Shown here: one piece after another, positions 1-6,010 of the stretch
Layout: the number at the start of each line of letters is the position of its first letter
Position numbering within the stretch: the first letter of the stretch is position 1
Source of the DNA: DASUAL01 sp050733055
Lineage (GTDB): Bacteria; Gemmatimonadota; Gemmatimonadetes; Gemmatimonadales; GWC2-71-9
Assembly: GCA_050733055.1 (NCBI GenBank)
Contig: JBOHSI010000025.1
Coordinates: 1 to 10,646, forward strand
Direction of reading: 5' to 3'
DNA: 10,646 nt
Made by a program: the position numbers and the translations under genes
Notes under the pieces: model-generated
Databases searched by the model: none
What the model was told of the DNA's origin: nothing
What the model saw: only the letters and a program-made list of their open reading frames with translations

Positions 1-12
1 ACCCCTGCCGGT

Positions 13-693
13 TCACTCTAACTCTCCAGTCCAAATTTTGATTGTGTCCGCGAGCTCGTCCAGTACCTCAGCGTCCGTCTTCCCCGACCGCTTCAGCACG
101 TGAAACGAATGATCCGCCCCCTCCACCAGGTGCAGGGTCGCCCGCTTCCCCAGTCGCAGGATGAGGGGCCGCAAGAGGCTCAGGTCGGCGAACTCGTCCC
201 GAGTGCCCTGCAAGAACAGCATCGGGACCTGCACCCGCGCGAGATGCTCCGCGCGCTTGTCGCCGGGTCGCCCCGGAGGATGGAGCGGGAAACCGAGGAA
301 CACCAGTCCCCGCACGCCGGGGAGCGGCTCGTTCGCCTGCGCGGAAGACGTCATCCGTCCACCAAACGATTTCCCCCCCGCCAGGAGCGGCACGCCCGGC
401 GCCAGGCCGGCCGCCTCGTGCACCGCCGCCCGCACCGTGGCCTCGGCCACCGCAGGAGGGTCGGGCCGCCGGGCGCGAGCCTCCATGTACGGAAACTCAT
501 AGCGCAACGTGGCGATCCGTCGGTCTGCGAGGCCTCGGGCCACGGATTCGAGGAACGGATGCCGCATCCCGGCGCCAGCGCCGTGCGCGAGGACGTAGAG
601 CACGCGCGCGTCGGGCGGCCGAACCAGCAGGGCCGCGACGCGACCGACCCGATCGCCGACGGCGACGTGGAGCTCTTCAGCCGAGGCGCGCAT
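13..693 (-). CDS. alpha/beta-hydrolase family protein (dienelactone hydrolase / KANL3-Tex30-like)
   Basis: Small cytoplasmic serine hydrolase of unknown substrate, about 226 residues from ATG 693. Seen: a beta-strand followed by HGAGAG (residues 37-42), which resembles an oxyanion-hole loop; the nucleophile elbow GGKSFGG with Ser109; a late beta-strand followed by GTRDEFAD, giving the likely acid Asp166; and GADHSFH, giving the likely catalytic His195. No signal peptide is visible. These motifs and the length fit the compact alpha/beta-hydrolases often annotated as dienelactone hydrolase-like or KANL3/Tex30-like. The start overlaps the 3' end of ligD by 17 bp, so translational coupling within one transcript is likely. 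A GTG at 711 would add six residues (MRSSGS) but has no better ribosome site, so the ATG was preferred. Any link to DNA repair is only by position. Family call is firm; substrate is unknown. Confidence 0.88.
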   Translation of the reverse strand: MRASAEELHVAVGDRVGRVAALLVRPPDARVLYVLAHGAGAGMRHPFLESVARGLADRRIATLRYEFPYMEARARRPDPPAVAEATVRAAVHEAAGLAPGVPLLAGGKSFGGRMTSSAQANEPLPGVRGLVFLGFPLHPPGRPGDKRAEHLARVQVPMLFLQGTRDEFADLSLLRPLILRLGKRATLHLVEGADHSFHVLKRSGKTDAEVLDELADTIKIWTGELE

Positions 694-3211
694 GGAGCCG
701 CTCGAGCGCACTTACCAAGTCCGGCTTGAGCTCGAGCACCGGCCGCAGCGGGTCCTGCTTCAGCTTCTTCATCCGGGCCGGCGCGGTCCCGATCGTGAAC
801 TTCCGGATGTCAAGCTTCGGCGTGACCGCGCTCCAGGCGAGCGGCATGGAGACCGGCGCGCCCGGGAGCGGGCGCACGCTGAAGGGTGCGACGAGCAGGC
901 GGCCGTGTCCGTTCTGCACATAATCGACGTACACGCGGGCGCCGCGCTTCCCGACCTGACGCGTGATGGTGGCAATCTCGGGCAGCTCCGCCGCGATCAC
1001 CCGGGCGAGCAGGCCGCCGAGCGTCCGCGCCTGCTCGTAGGTGCACTGGCGGCCGAGGGGCAGCAACACGTGCAGGCCGGTGGAGCCGCTCGTCTTGATG
1101 AAGCAGGGCAGCTCGATCTCGTCGCACAGCTTTTTGATCGCCCGCGCGACGGTCACCACGTGCGTGAACGGCGCCTCCTTGGGGTCGAGATCGAGGATGC
1201 ACCAGTCGGGCAGCTCGAGCGCCGCGGTCCGGCTGCCCCACACGTGCAGTGGAATCGTGCCGAGGTTGATGATGTAGAGCAGCGACTCGACGTCGTCACA
1301 CACGAAGTAGTCGATCTCGCGTTGCGTGTCCTCGCTCCAGATTCGCACGGTGCGAATCCACTCCGGAATGAATCCCGGCGCGTCCTTCTGAAAGAAGGAT
1401 TTCCCCGTGATCCCGTCCGGGAAGCGGGTGAGCACGAGAGGGCGGTCCTGGAGATACGGCAGCAGCCAGGGCGAGATGGCGCGGTAATACTCGATCAAAT
1501 CGCCCTTGGTGTAGCCCTCCACGGGCCAGAACACCTTGTCGAGGTTGGAGAACTTCACCTCTTTGGGGAGCGGGGAGAGGGGGGTGGTACTTGGCGCGGG
1601 CACCTCAAGGTCCCGCTCCCCGCTCCCGGTTCCCCGAGTCGCGATCTCGGTCACCGGCTTGTCATCCCGAAACCGTGCAAACACCGGTTGCCGGAGCAGC
1701 CCTTCGTCCGTCCACTCCTTGTATCTGACCTCGGCGACGAGTGTCGGCTCGACCCAGGTGTGGCCCTTGTCCGGCGGCGCCGGACCGTCGAATGCCGGCG
1801 TCCGCCGCCCGCTCCGCTCGAGCGCCGCGCCCACTTCCTTGAGCTGCGCCTCCGTGAAGCCGCTGCCGACCCGGCCGGCGTAGACGAGCTTCCCGTCCTG
1901 GTACGCGGCCAAGTCCAGCGCCCCGAAGCCAGCGCGGGAGCCCTGCGGCCGCGTGAACCCCACTACGACGAAGTCACCGGTGCGATCGGCGCGGACCTTG
2001 AGCCAGCTCTCGGTCCGGCCGGCGCGGTACGGCGCATCGGCCTTCTTCGCGACGATCCCCTCGAGCCCCATCTGCACGACCCGCTCGTACAGCGCCTCGC
2101 CGTCCTTCGCGAAGTGCTCGAGGTACTTGAGCGGCCCCGCGCGTGGCAAGATCCGCTCGAGGATTGCCTTGCGCGTGACGAGCGGCAGGGGGCGCAGGTC
2201 GTAGCCCTCGAACGCGAGCAGGTCGAATACGTAAAGCAGCGCGGGCGTCTCGACTGCGGCGCGCCGCACCTCGAGCGGCCGCCCGACCTTGGCGCGGTTC
2301 TGGAGCCGCTGAAAGCTGGGCCGGGCCGCGTCGTCCGGCACGACGAGTTCCCCGTCGAGGATGAACCCCTCGTCCGGCAGTGCCGCTACGGCGCGCGCGA
2401 TTTCGGGAAACGCGGCGGCGAGGTCGTGCCCTTTGCGCGTGAGGAGCCATGCTTCGCCCTGCTCCCGCGCCGCACGGATCCGGTACCCGTCGAGCTTCAG
2501 CTCGAACACCCAACCGGCCTTGCTGAATGGCCGCTCGCGCGTCTCGGCGAGCATCGGCTCGGCATCAGCGACCGCCACCACCCGCCGCGGCGCCTTGAGT
2601 CGCGCCAGCTCTTGCTTGATCGGCGCCGCACGGTCCCGTCCTTCCTTCAGCTCCTCGACGCTCAGACCCGAGAGCACCGACTCCGCCGGCAGCGCTCCGT
2701 CGCTGGCGACGTAGCCGTCCTTTTCCTTGATGAGCAGCCATTCTTTCTCGCCCTTCTTCAGCTTCACGAGCGTCCATTTGCCCCTCAGCTTGTAGCCGCG
2801 CAGCTCGAACAGCAGCTTGCCCTTCCGCAGGCCTTCGTGCGGATCCTCCAGCGGGATCCACACCCCGCGGTCCCACACGATCACGGCGCCCGCGCCGTAG
2901 TTTCCTTCCGGGATGATTCCCTCGAAGTCACCGTACTCGAGGGGGTGATCCTCGACGTGGACCGCGAGGCGCTTGTCGGCGGGGTTGGGAGACGGCCCCT
3001 TGGGGACGGCCCAGGACTTGAGCACGCCGTCCATCTCCAGGCGGAGATCCCAGTGCAGCCGACGGGCCGCATGCATGTGGACCACGAACAGGCCCCGGGC
3101 GAGCGGGGGAGGAGCCGGTGCCGCCCGGCTTCCGGGCTCCGGCGTCCGGTCCAGCGACCGCTTTGCGCGGTATGCGCCCAGAGGGTCGCTGGCCTTGCGA
3201 TTTGCACCCAT
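677..3211 (-). CDS. ligD: multifunctional DNA ligase D (phosphoesterase-ligase-polymerase)
   Basis: ATP-dependent ligase of bacterial non-homologous end joining, 844 residues. It is close in length and domain order to the 840-residue Pseudomonas aeruginosa LigD. Seen in order: a 3'-phosphoesterase domain (about 40-190) with His47, His53, Asp55 and Arg57 in a HxxxRxLHxDLRLE-type motif plus His89 and Tyr93; an adenylating ligase domain (about 215-525) with motif KLDG (Lys239 is the AMP acceptor), DGE at 286-288, EGIVAKK at 384-390 and the WLKVR lysine 405; a Ser/Thr/Pro-rich linker (about 528-550); and a primase-like polymerase domain (about 551-844) with the metal-binding pair Asp674/Asp676 in LDLDP, the TSGSTGLHV motif, and Asp763. 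All catalytic residues appear intact. LigD trims 3' ends, adds nucleotides (often ribonucleotides) and seals breaks held by Ku. It is divergent from ku with a 28-bp gap. No ribosome site is obvious at ATG 3211. Confidence 0.98.
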   Translation of the reverse strand: MGANRKASDPLGAYRAKRSLDRTPEPGSRAAPAPPPLARGLFVVHMHAARRLHWDLRLEMDGVLKSWAVPKGPSPNPADKRLAVHVEDHPLEYGDFEGIIPEGNYGAGAVIVWDRGVWIPLEDPHEGLRKGKLLFELRGYKLRGKWTLVKLKKGEKEWLLIKEKDGYVASDGALPAESVLSGLSVEELKEGRDRAAPIKQELARLKAPRRVVAVADAEPMLAETRERPFSKAGWVFELKLDGYRIRAAREQGEAWLLTRKGHDLAAAFPEIARAVAALPDEGFILDGELVVPDDAARPSFQRLQNRAKVGRPLEVRRAAVETPALLYVFDLLAFEGYDLRPLPLVTRKAILERILPRAGPLKYLEHFAKDGEALYERVVQMGLEGIVAKKADAPYRAGRTESWLKVRADRTGDFVVVGFTRPQGSRAGFGALDLAAYQDGKLVYAGRVGSGFTEAQLKEVGAALERSGRRTPAFDGPAPPDKGHTWVEPTLVAEVRYKEWTDEGLLRQPVFARFRDDKPVTEIATRGTGSGERDLEVPAPSTTPLSPLPKEVKFSNLDKVFWPVEGYTKGDLIEYYRAISPWLLPYLQDRPLVLTRFPDGITGKSFFQKDAPGFIPEWIRTVRIWSEDTQREIDYFVCDDVESLLYIINLGTIPLHVWGSRTAALELPDWCILDLDPKEAPFTHVVTVARAIKKLCDEIELPCFIKTSGSTGLHVLLPLGRQCTYEQARTLGGLLARVIAAELPEIATITRQVGKRGARVYVDYVQNGHGRLLVAPFSVRPLPGAPVSMPLAWSAVTPKLDIRKFTIGTAPARMKKLKQDPLRPVLELKPDLVSALERLHARLG
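1566..1627. repeat. 12-bp perfect inverted repeat inside the ligD linker
   Basis: Arms GGGAGCGGGGAG (1566-1577) and CTCCCCGCTCCC (1616-1627) are exact reverse complements separated by 38 bp. They fall in codons about 529-549 of ligD, the Thr/Ser/Pro-rich linker joining the ligase and polymerase domains. The second arm is itself part of a short direct repeat (CCCGCTCCCCGCTCCC). Pairing in the ligD mRNA is possible; a function is not shown, and G/C runs raise the chance of coincidence. Confidence 0.6.
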
Positions 3212-3230
3212 GAGCGTGAAATCTTACTAT
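3202..3230 (+). promoter_or_regulatory. predicted sigma70-type promoter of ku
   Basis: TTGCAC at 3202-3207 (3 of 6 to TTGACA), a 17-bp spacer, then TACTAT at 3225-3230 (4 of 6 to TATAAT). The start of transcription would fall near 3237, about three bases before the ku ATG at 3240, so the mRNA would be leaderless or nearly so. This agrees with the lack of a Shine-Dalgarno sequence before that ATG. The -35 hexamer lies inside the first codons of ligD on the other strand. The same hexamers and spacing recur upstream of the regulator at 8164. Confidence 0.45.
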
Positions 3231-3255
3231 AGGCCCCCTATGAGCGCACATTCCA
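3226..3255 (-). promoter_or_regulatory. possible ligD promoter sharing the ku -10 region
   Basis: On the minus strand, TATAGT (3231-3226, 5 of 6 to TATAAT) overlaps the ku TACTAT element, because the sequence TACTATA is nearly self-complementary. A weak -35 (TGGAAT, 3255-3250) lies 18 bp upstream, inside the ku coding region. Transcription would begin near 3219, eight bases before the ligD ATG. The geometry fits a symmetrical bidirectional promoter, but the -35 match is poor. Confidence 0.3.
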
Positions 3256-4112
3256 TCGGGTCTGCGACCCTCTCCTTCGGCCTGGTCTCGGTGCCGGTCA
3301 AGATGTTCTCCACCGGCGAGCCCTCGGCGGCCATCTCTTTCAACTGGCTCCACAAGAAGGACGGGGCCCGGCTGAAACAGCAGTACGTCTGCTCCAAGGA
3401 CGGCGCGAAGGTCGAAAAAGACGAGATGGTGAAGGGGTACGAGTTCACCAAGGGGCAGTACGTCATCTTCACGCCGGACGAGCTGAAGGCGCTCGAGGAG
3501 AAGGCGACCGGCGCCATCGAGATCACGGAGTTCGTCCCCGACAAGCAAGTCGACCGTATCTACCTCGAGAAGTCCTACTTCCTCGGGCCCGACAAGGGCG
3601 GGGAGCGGGCGTACCGGCTGCTGGCCGAGGCGCTGAAGCAGACCGGCCGTGTCGCCGTCGGCCAGTACGCGGCGCGGGGCAAGCAGTACGTGATCTCTGT
3701 CCGCGCCATGGACGGCGGGCTGGTGATGGAGCAGCTGCGCTACGCCAATGAGGTGCGGTCGATCGCCGAGGTGCCGATCCCGAAGGTGGACCTGAAGAAA
3801 CCCGAGCTCCAGCTCGCGACGCAGCTCATCGAGCAGGCCGCGTCGGACGCGTTCCATCCGGACGCGTACGATGACAACGTGCGCAAGCGGATTCTCGAGC
3901 AGATCCAGCGCAAGGTAGACGGCCAGGAGATCACCGAAGAACCGACCGAGGCGCCCAAGACGCAGATCATCGACCTGATGGAGGCGTTGAAGGCGAGCCT
4001 CAAGGGCAAGGGCACGGCCGGCGAGCGCAAGCCGGCAAGGCGTGTCGAGGGGAAGGGACCTGCCAGGGCTGCGCCGGCCGCCAAGCGCAAGGTGGGAGGT
4101 GCTAGGGGCTAG
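3240..4112 (+). CDS. ku: non-homologous end-joining protein Ku
   Basis: Homodimeric ring protein that binds and bridges double-strand DNA ends and recruits LigD, 290 residues. Seen: the N-terminal Ku core start (SIGSATLSFGLVSVPVKMF, residues 5-23); LHKKDGARLKQQYVC around 37-51; GYEFTKGQYVIFTPDEL at 66-82; the IYLEKSYFLGPDKGGERAY stretch at 107-125; and the conserved helix IIDLMEALKASL at 243-254 that precedes the variable tail. The tail (about 255-290) is rich in Lys, Arg, Ala and Pro, as in bacterial Ku proteins with extended basic C-termini that help DNA binding. The ATG at 3240 matches the usual Ku N-terminus. An in-frame ATG at 3210 would add ten residues, overlap the ligD start codon and lie upstream of the predicted transcription start, so it was rejected. 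The next gene begins 13 bp after the stop, probably in the same operon. Confidence 0.97.
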   Translation: MSAHSIGSATLSFGLVSVPVKMFSTGEPSAAISFNWLHKKDGARLKQQYVCSKDGAKVEKDEMVKGYEFTKGQYVIFTPDELKALEEKATGAIEITEFVPDKQVDRIYLEKSYFLGPDKGGERAYRLLAEALKQTGRVAVGQYAARGKQYVISVRAMDGGLVMEQLRYANEVRSIAEVPIPKVDLKKPELQLATQLIEQAASDAFHPDAYDDNVRKRILEQIQRKVDGQEITEEPTEAPKTQIIDLMEALKASLKGKGTAGERKPARRVEGKGPARAAPAAKRKVGGARG

Positions 4113-4119
4113 GGGTTAG
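4102..4119. repeat. short tandem repeat CTAGGGG at the ku stop codon
   Basis: Two exact 7-bp units (4102-4108, 4109-4115) followed by TTAG, spanning the last ku codons, its TAG stop and the spacer before the MerR-TPR gene. The purine-rich AGGGG of the second unit is 10 bases upstream of the ATG at 4126 and may act as a loose ribosome site. Confidence 0.5.
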
Positions 4120-4125
4120 TACGGG

Positions 4126-4956
4126 ATGAAGGGATATACCTCCCGAGACGTCGCCAAGCTGTTGGGATTGACCGTCGCGCAGGTACGGGGATTCGCGCGC
4201 GACGGTTTTTTGACGCCCGGCCGCGGCCCCCGCGGCCAGCTGCTGTTCTCCTTCCAGGACCTCGTCATTCTCCGCACCGCCAAAGGCCTGGTCGCCGCGC
4301 GCATCCCGACCCGGCGCATCCGCCGCGCGCTGCGCGGGCTCAAAGCCCAGCTGCCGCGCGGGCGCTCGCTGGCCGAGCTGCGTATCGCGGCGGAGGATGA
4401 CCGCATCGTGGTGAGCGACGGCGAGGCGACCTGGAGCCCGGAGTCGGGTCAGATGCAGCTCGACTTCGCGGTCTCCGAGCTCGCCAGCCGCGCGGCGCCC
4501 ATGGCCCGCCGGGCCGCGAAGGCCGCCCGCCGCGTCGGGGACGACCTCTCCGCGAAAGACTGGTACGAGCTCGGGCTCGAGCTCGAGGTGGCGGCGCCCG
4601 TGGAGGCGCGCGACGCCTACCGCCGGGCGCTCGAGCTCGACGCCCACCACGCCGACGCCCACGTCAACCTCGGCCGGCTGCTGCACGAGCAGGGACTCGT
4701 GGCCGAGGCCGAGCGGCACTACCGGGCGGCCCTCGGTGACAACCCCGACCACGCCACGGCCGCCTACAACCTCGGCATCGCGTTCGAGGACCTGGCACGG
4801 CCGGCGGATGCCGTCGAGGCATATCGCTCCGCTCTGTCGGCGGATCCCACGCTTGCCGACGCGCATTTCAATTTGGCACGACTGTACGAGAAGGCCGGCA
4901 AGCGCGCGGCGGCGCTCCGCCACCTCGGCGCGTACCGGAGGCTCACCGGCCGTTGA
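4126..4956 (+). CDS. MerR-type HTH and TPR fusion protein, ku-linked
   Basis: Protein of 276 residues and unknown role. Residues 1-75 read as a MerR-type DNA-binding domain: helix-turn-helix YTSRDVAKLLGLTVAQVRGF at 4-23, the basic wing around GRGPRG (32-37), then DLVILRTAKGLVAARIPTRRIRRAL. Residues 80-115 form a short strand-rich segment ending in SGQMQLDF. An Ala/Arg-rich stretch (about 117-138) leads to three clear TPRs at about 144-172, 176-207 and 210-241, plus a final partial repeat to about 270. No membrane helix or effector cysteines were seen, so a metal-sensing MerR role is unlikely. It starts 13 bp after ku, on the same strand, so co-transcription is probable. Inference: a regulator or protein-protein scaffold linked to end joining; a general regulator that merely sits here is equally possible. 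Domain calls are firm, function is open. Confidence 0.88.
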   Translation: MKGYTSRDVAKLLGLTVAQVRGFARDGFLTPGRGPRGQLLFSFQDLVILRTAKGLVAARIPTRRIRRALRGLKAQLPRGRSLAELRIAAEDDRIVVSDGEATWSPESGQMQLDFAVSELASRAAPMARRAAKAARRVGDDLSAKDWYELGLELEVAAPVEARDAYRRALELDAHHADAHVNLGRLLHEQGLVAEAERHYRAALGDNPDHATAAYNLGIAFEDLARPADAVEAYRSALSADPTLADAHFNLARLYEKAGKRAAALRHLGAYRRLTGR

Positions 4957-5125
4957 CCAGGACCACGCCGCCTGGGTATGCTGCACCCATGATGCGGTCC
5001 ATTCGCCGTCGCGTGTGTCCGCAGCCCCTCGTCCTCCGCGTCAATCCGATGCGGCTGGTCGAGCGGAAGCGGTCGAAGGATCGAATGCGTGGCAGATAGG
5101 CTGCAGCAGCGGATCGGTTTCGCTG

Positions 5126-5173
5126 ACGCCAGCGCCCCCACCGTCGATCGTGAACGAGTGGGGGCGTTGGCGT
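5126..5173 (+). other. strong RNA hairpin, 16-bp stem
   Basis: Arms ACGCCAGCGCCCCCAC (5126-5141) and GTGGGGGCGTTGGCGT (5158-5173) are complementary over 16 positions with one G.U wobble in RNA, closing a 16-base loop. There is no following U run (the next bases are TCAACCCGTC), so it is not a classical intrinsic terminator. It lies 170 bases after the MerR-TPR stop and 27 bases before the GTG of the small reading frame at 5201. It could protect a 3' end, end transcription without a U tract, or control the downstream micro-ORF. The structure is clear; the role is not. Confidence 0.65.
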
Positions 5174-5200
5174 TCAACCCGTCAGTGCCGGAGGCAGTCC

Positions 5201-5335
5201 GTGACCGTGCTCGTCATGACCGGAAAATTTCTCCTCGCCATCGCCAGCGGCGGCTTCGGCGCATCGCTCGGCTTCGCCGTGAAGCAGTGGCTCGAGCGGC
5301 GCGAACGGCGACTCGGCGAGGACTCGGAGCGGTGA
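5201..5335 (+). CDS. putative 44-residue single-pass membrane protein
   Basis: Short frame starting with GTG at 5201, with GGAGG at 5190-5194 and a six-base spacer, a near-ideal ribosome site. The product has a hydrophobic, glycine-rich stretch at residues 3-27 (VLVMTGKFLLAIASGGFGAS continuing into LGFAV) and then a strongly charged tail from about residue 28 (KQWLERRERRLGEDSER). This looks like one membrane helix with a charged, mostly positive cytoplasmic tail. An internal ATG at 5216 would give 39 residues but lacks the good ribosome site. No family is recognised. A hairpin lies just upstream. It may be a real micro-protein or a chance frame in GC-rich DNA. Confidence 0.45.
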   Translation: MTVLVMTGKFLLAIASGGFGASLGFAVKQWLERRERRLGEDSER

Positions 5336-5457
5336 TCGCTATCTGCGTCAACGACGACGATGCTGCTCTGTCCTCTACGTTGCCGCGCCGCGCCGCCCCG
5401 AGGCTCGCTATCCGCTACGTCCGAGCTCCAGGACGGCGACGGCGTGCGGCGGCGGGT

Positions 5458-5790
5458 TCACGAACTCGACCGGTTGAGCAGCGCCTTCACCCCGTCGCGG
5501 TACCCAGCGTCGGTGGCAATCGGCTGGGTGCCTTCGGGCTTGTGAAACAGCGGAGCCCGGTTCAGCAGCGCCCGCTCGCCATCGATGAACCTCTGTTCAG
5601 CGATCGGGGCCACTGCAAGGTGAGCCGAGGCGGTGGCGCTGCCACCCTGAGCCGATACAAACCTGTTCAGCAGCGCCCGCTCCGAAGCGGCCGACTGTGC
5701 GCTCGCGGCCGTTGGGACAACAAGGGCGGACCCGCCGACGAGAGCCGCCAGTATGATCGCCCGGGCGGCGGTGTGAGGAGTGTAAGACAT
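5458..5790 (-). CDS. secreted small protein with three ALLNR repeats
   Basis: Protein of 110 residues. Residues 1-31 are a clear Sec signal peptide: a hydrophobic core (AIILAALVGGSALVV) ending in ASA, with predicted cleavage before Gln32. The mature chain of about 79 residues holds three copies of a short motif, ALLNR at 39-43, 74-78 and 103-107. The first two read ERALLNR and the third VKALLNR, separated by Ala/Ser/Gly-rich and Pro-containing spacers. The spacing is 35 and 29 residues. The last copy is at the very end, followed only by SSS. No cysteines and no known domain were recognised. The start is supported by a strong purine-rich site (AGGAGGGAGGG, 5808-5798). It stands alone on the minus strand. 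Function is unknown; the repeats suggest three equivalent short binding or interaction helices. Confidence 0.8.
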   Translation of the reverse strand: MSYTPHTAARAIILAALVGGSALVVPTAASAQSAASERALLNRFVSAQGGSATASAHLAVAPIAEQRFIDGERALLNRAPLFHKPEGTQPIATDAGYRDGVKALLNRSSS

Positions 5791-5797
5791 CGTTGTA

Positions 5798-5858
5798 CCC
5801 TCCCTCCTGAAGTGAGCTACTCGCAGCGCGTATTGGCTGCCCGACGCAGCCCAGTATA
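5798..5858 (-). promoter_or_regulatory. ribosome site and possible -10 of the ALLNR-repeat gene
   Basis: The minus strand reads AGGAGGGAGGG (5808-5798) seven bases before the ATG at 5790, an unusually strong Shine-Dalgarno sequence that fixes the start. Further upstream, TATACT (5858-5853) matches TATAAT in 5 of 6 positions, and would give a 5' leader of about 55 bases. No convincing -35 was found at the usual spacing, so the promoter may need an activator or another sigma factor. Confidence 0.45.
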
Positions 5859-6010
5859 GAACCCACCCTTCAGGTCCGATTCAGAAATTCCTCACCTGGA
5901 TTTCAGTGCTTCGGCTGAGGCGCTCGGCGGCCGCTCGATGAGAGGCTGGGAGGGAATCCGCTCTCCAGGCCGGATGTCGCAGGAAGGTCAGAGCAGAATC
6001 GGGACCGAAC

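Larger units (their letters stand above)
4957..5457. other. 501-bp gene-poor stretch
   Basis: Between the MerR-TPR gene and the minus-strand ALLNR-repeat gene. Its supported contents are a long hairpin at 5126-5173 and one short ribosome-site-led reading frame at 5201-5335. A 36-codon frame at 4989-5099 is very basic and lacks a ribosome site. Positions 5336-5457 show nothing recognisable. No T-rich rho-independent terminator was found for either converging transcript. Confidence 0.6.

Noticed and set aside
692..3232. An 846-codon open frame on the plus strand, opposite the whole of ligD
   Set aside because: GC-rich codon bias keeps the antisense frame open. The product is Arg/Pro/Leu-rich without domains, while the minus strand gives a fully recognisable LigD.
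3210..3239. Alternative upstream ATG for ku at 3210
   Set aside because: Adds ten residues not typical of Ku, has no ribosome site, overlaps the ligD start codon and lies upstream of the predicted transcription start.
2928..3857. A 309-codon minus-strand frame spanning the ku 5' end, the gap and the ligD start
   Set aside because: Crosses two clear genes in the wrong frame and matches nothing recognisable.
4102..4986. A 294-codon minus-strand frame opposite the MerR-TPR gene
   Set aside because: Antisense shadow; Val/Gly/Arg-rich without motifs, while the plus strand shows HTH and TPR patterns.
5040..5095. A stretch (GGCTGGTCGAGCGG and following) that recalls part of a tRNA
   Set aside because: No acceptor stem, anticodon arm or T arm could be paired, so it is not a tRNA.
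4989..5099. A 36-codon basic frame after the MerR-TPR gene
   Set aside because: No ribosome site and highly Arg-rich composition, as expected by chance in GC-rich DNA.
5089..5859. A 256-codon plus-strand frame running opposite the ALLNR-repeat gene
   Set aside because: Very Arg-rich, no domain, no ribosome site; the minus-strand gene there has a signal peptide, repeats and a strong ribosome site.
5871..5906. Imperfect repeats (CAGGT...ACCTG; ATTCAG / ATTTCAG) upstream of the ALLNR-repeat gene, as a possible operator
   Set aside because: Arms of five to seven bases with mismatches are expected by chance; no second site supports it.
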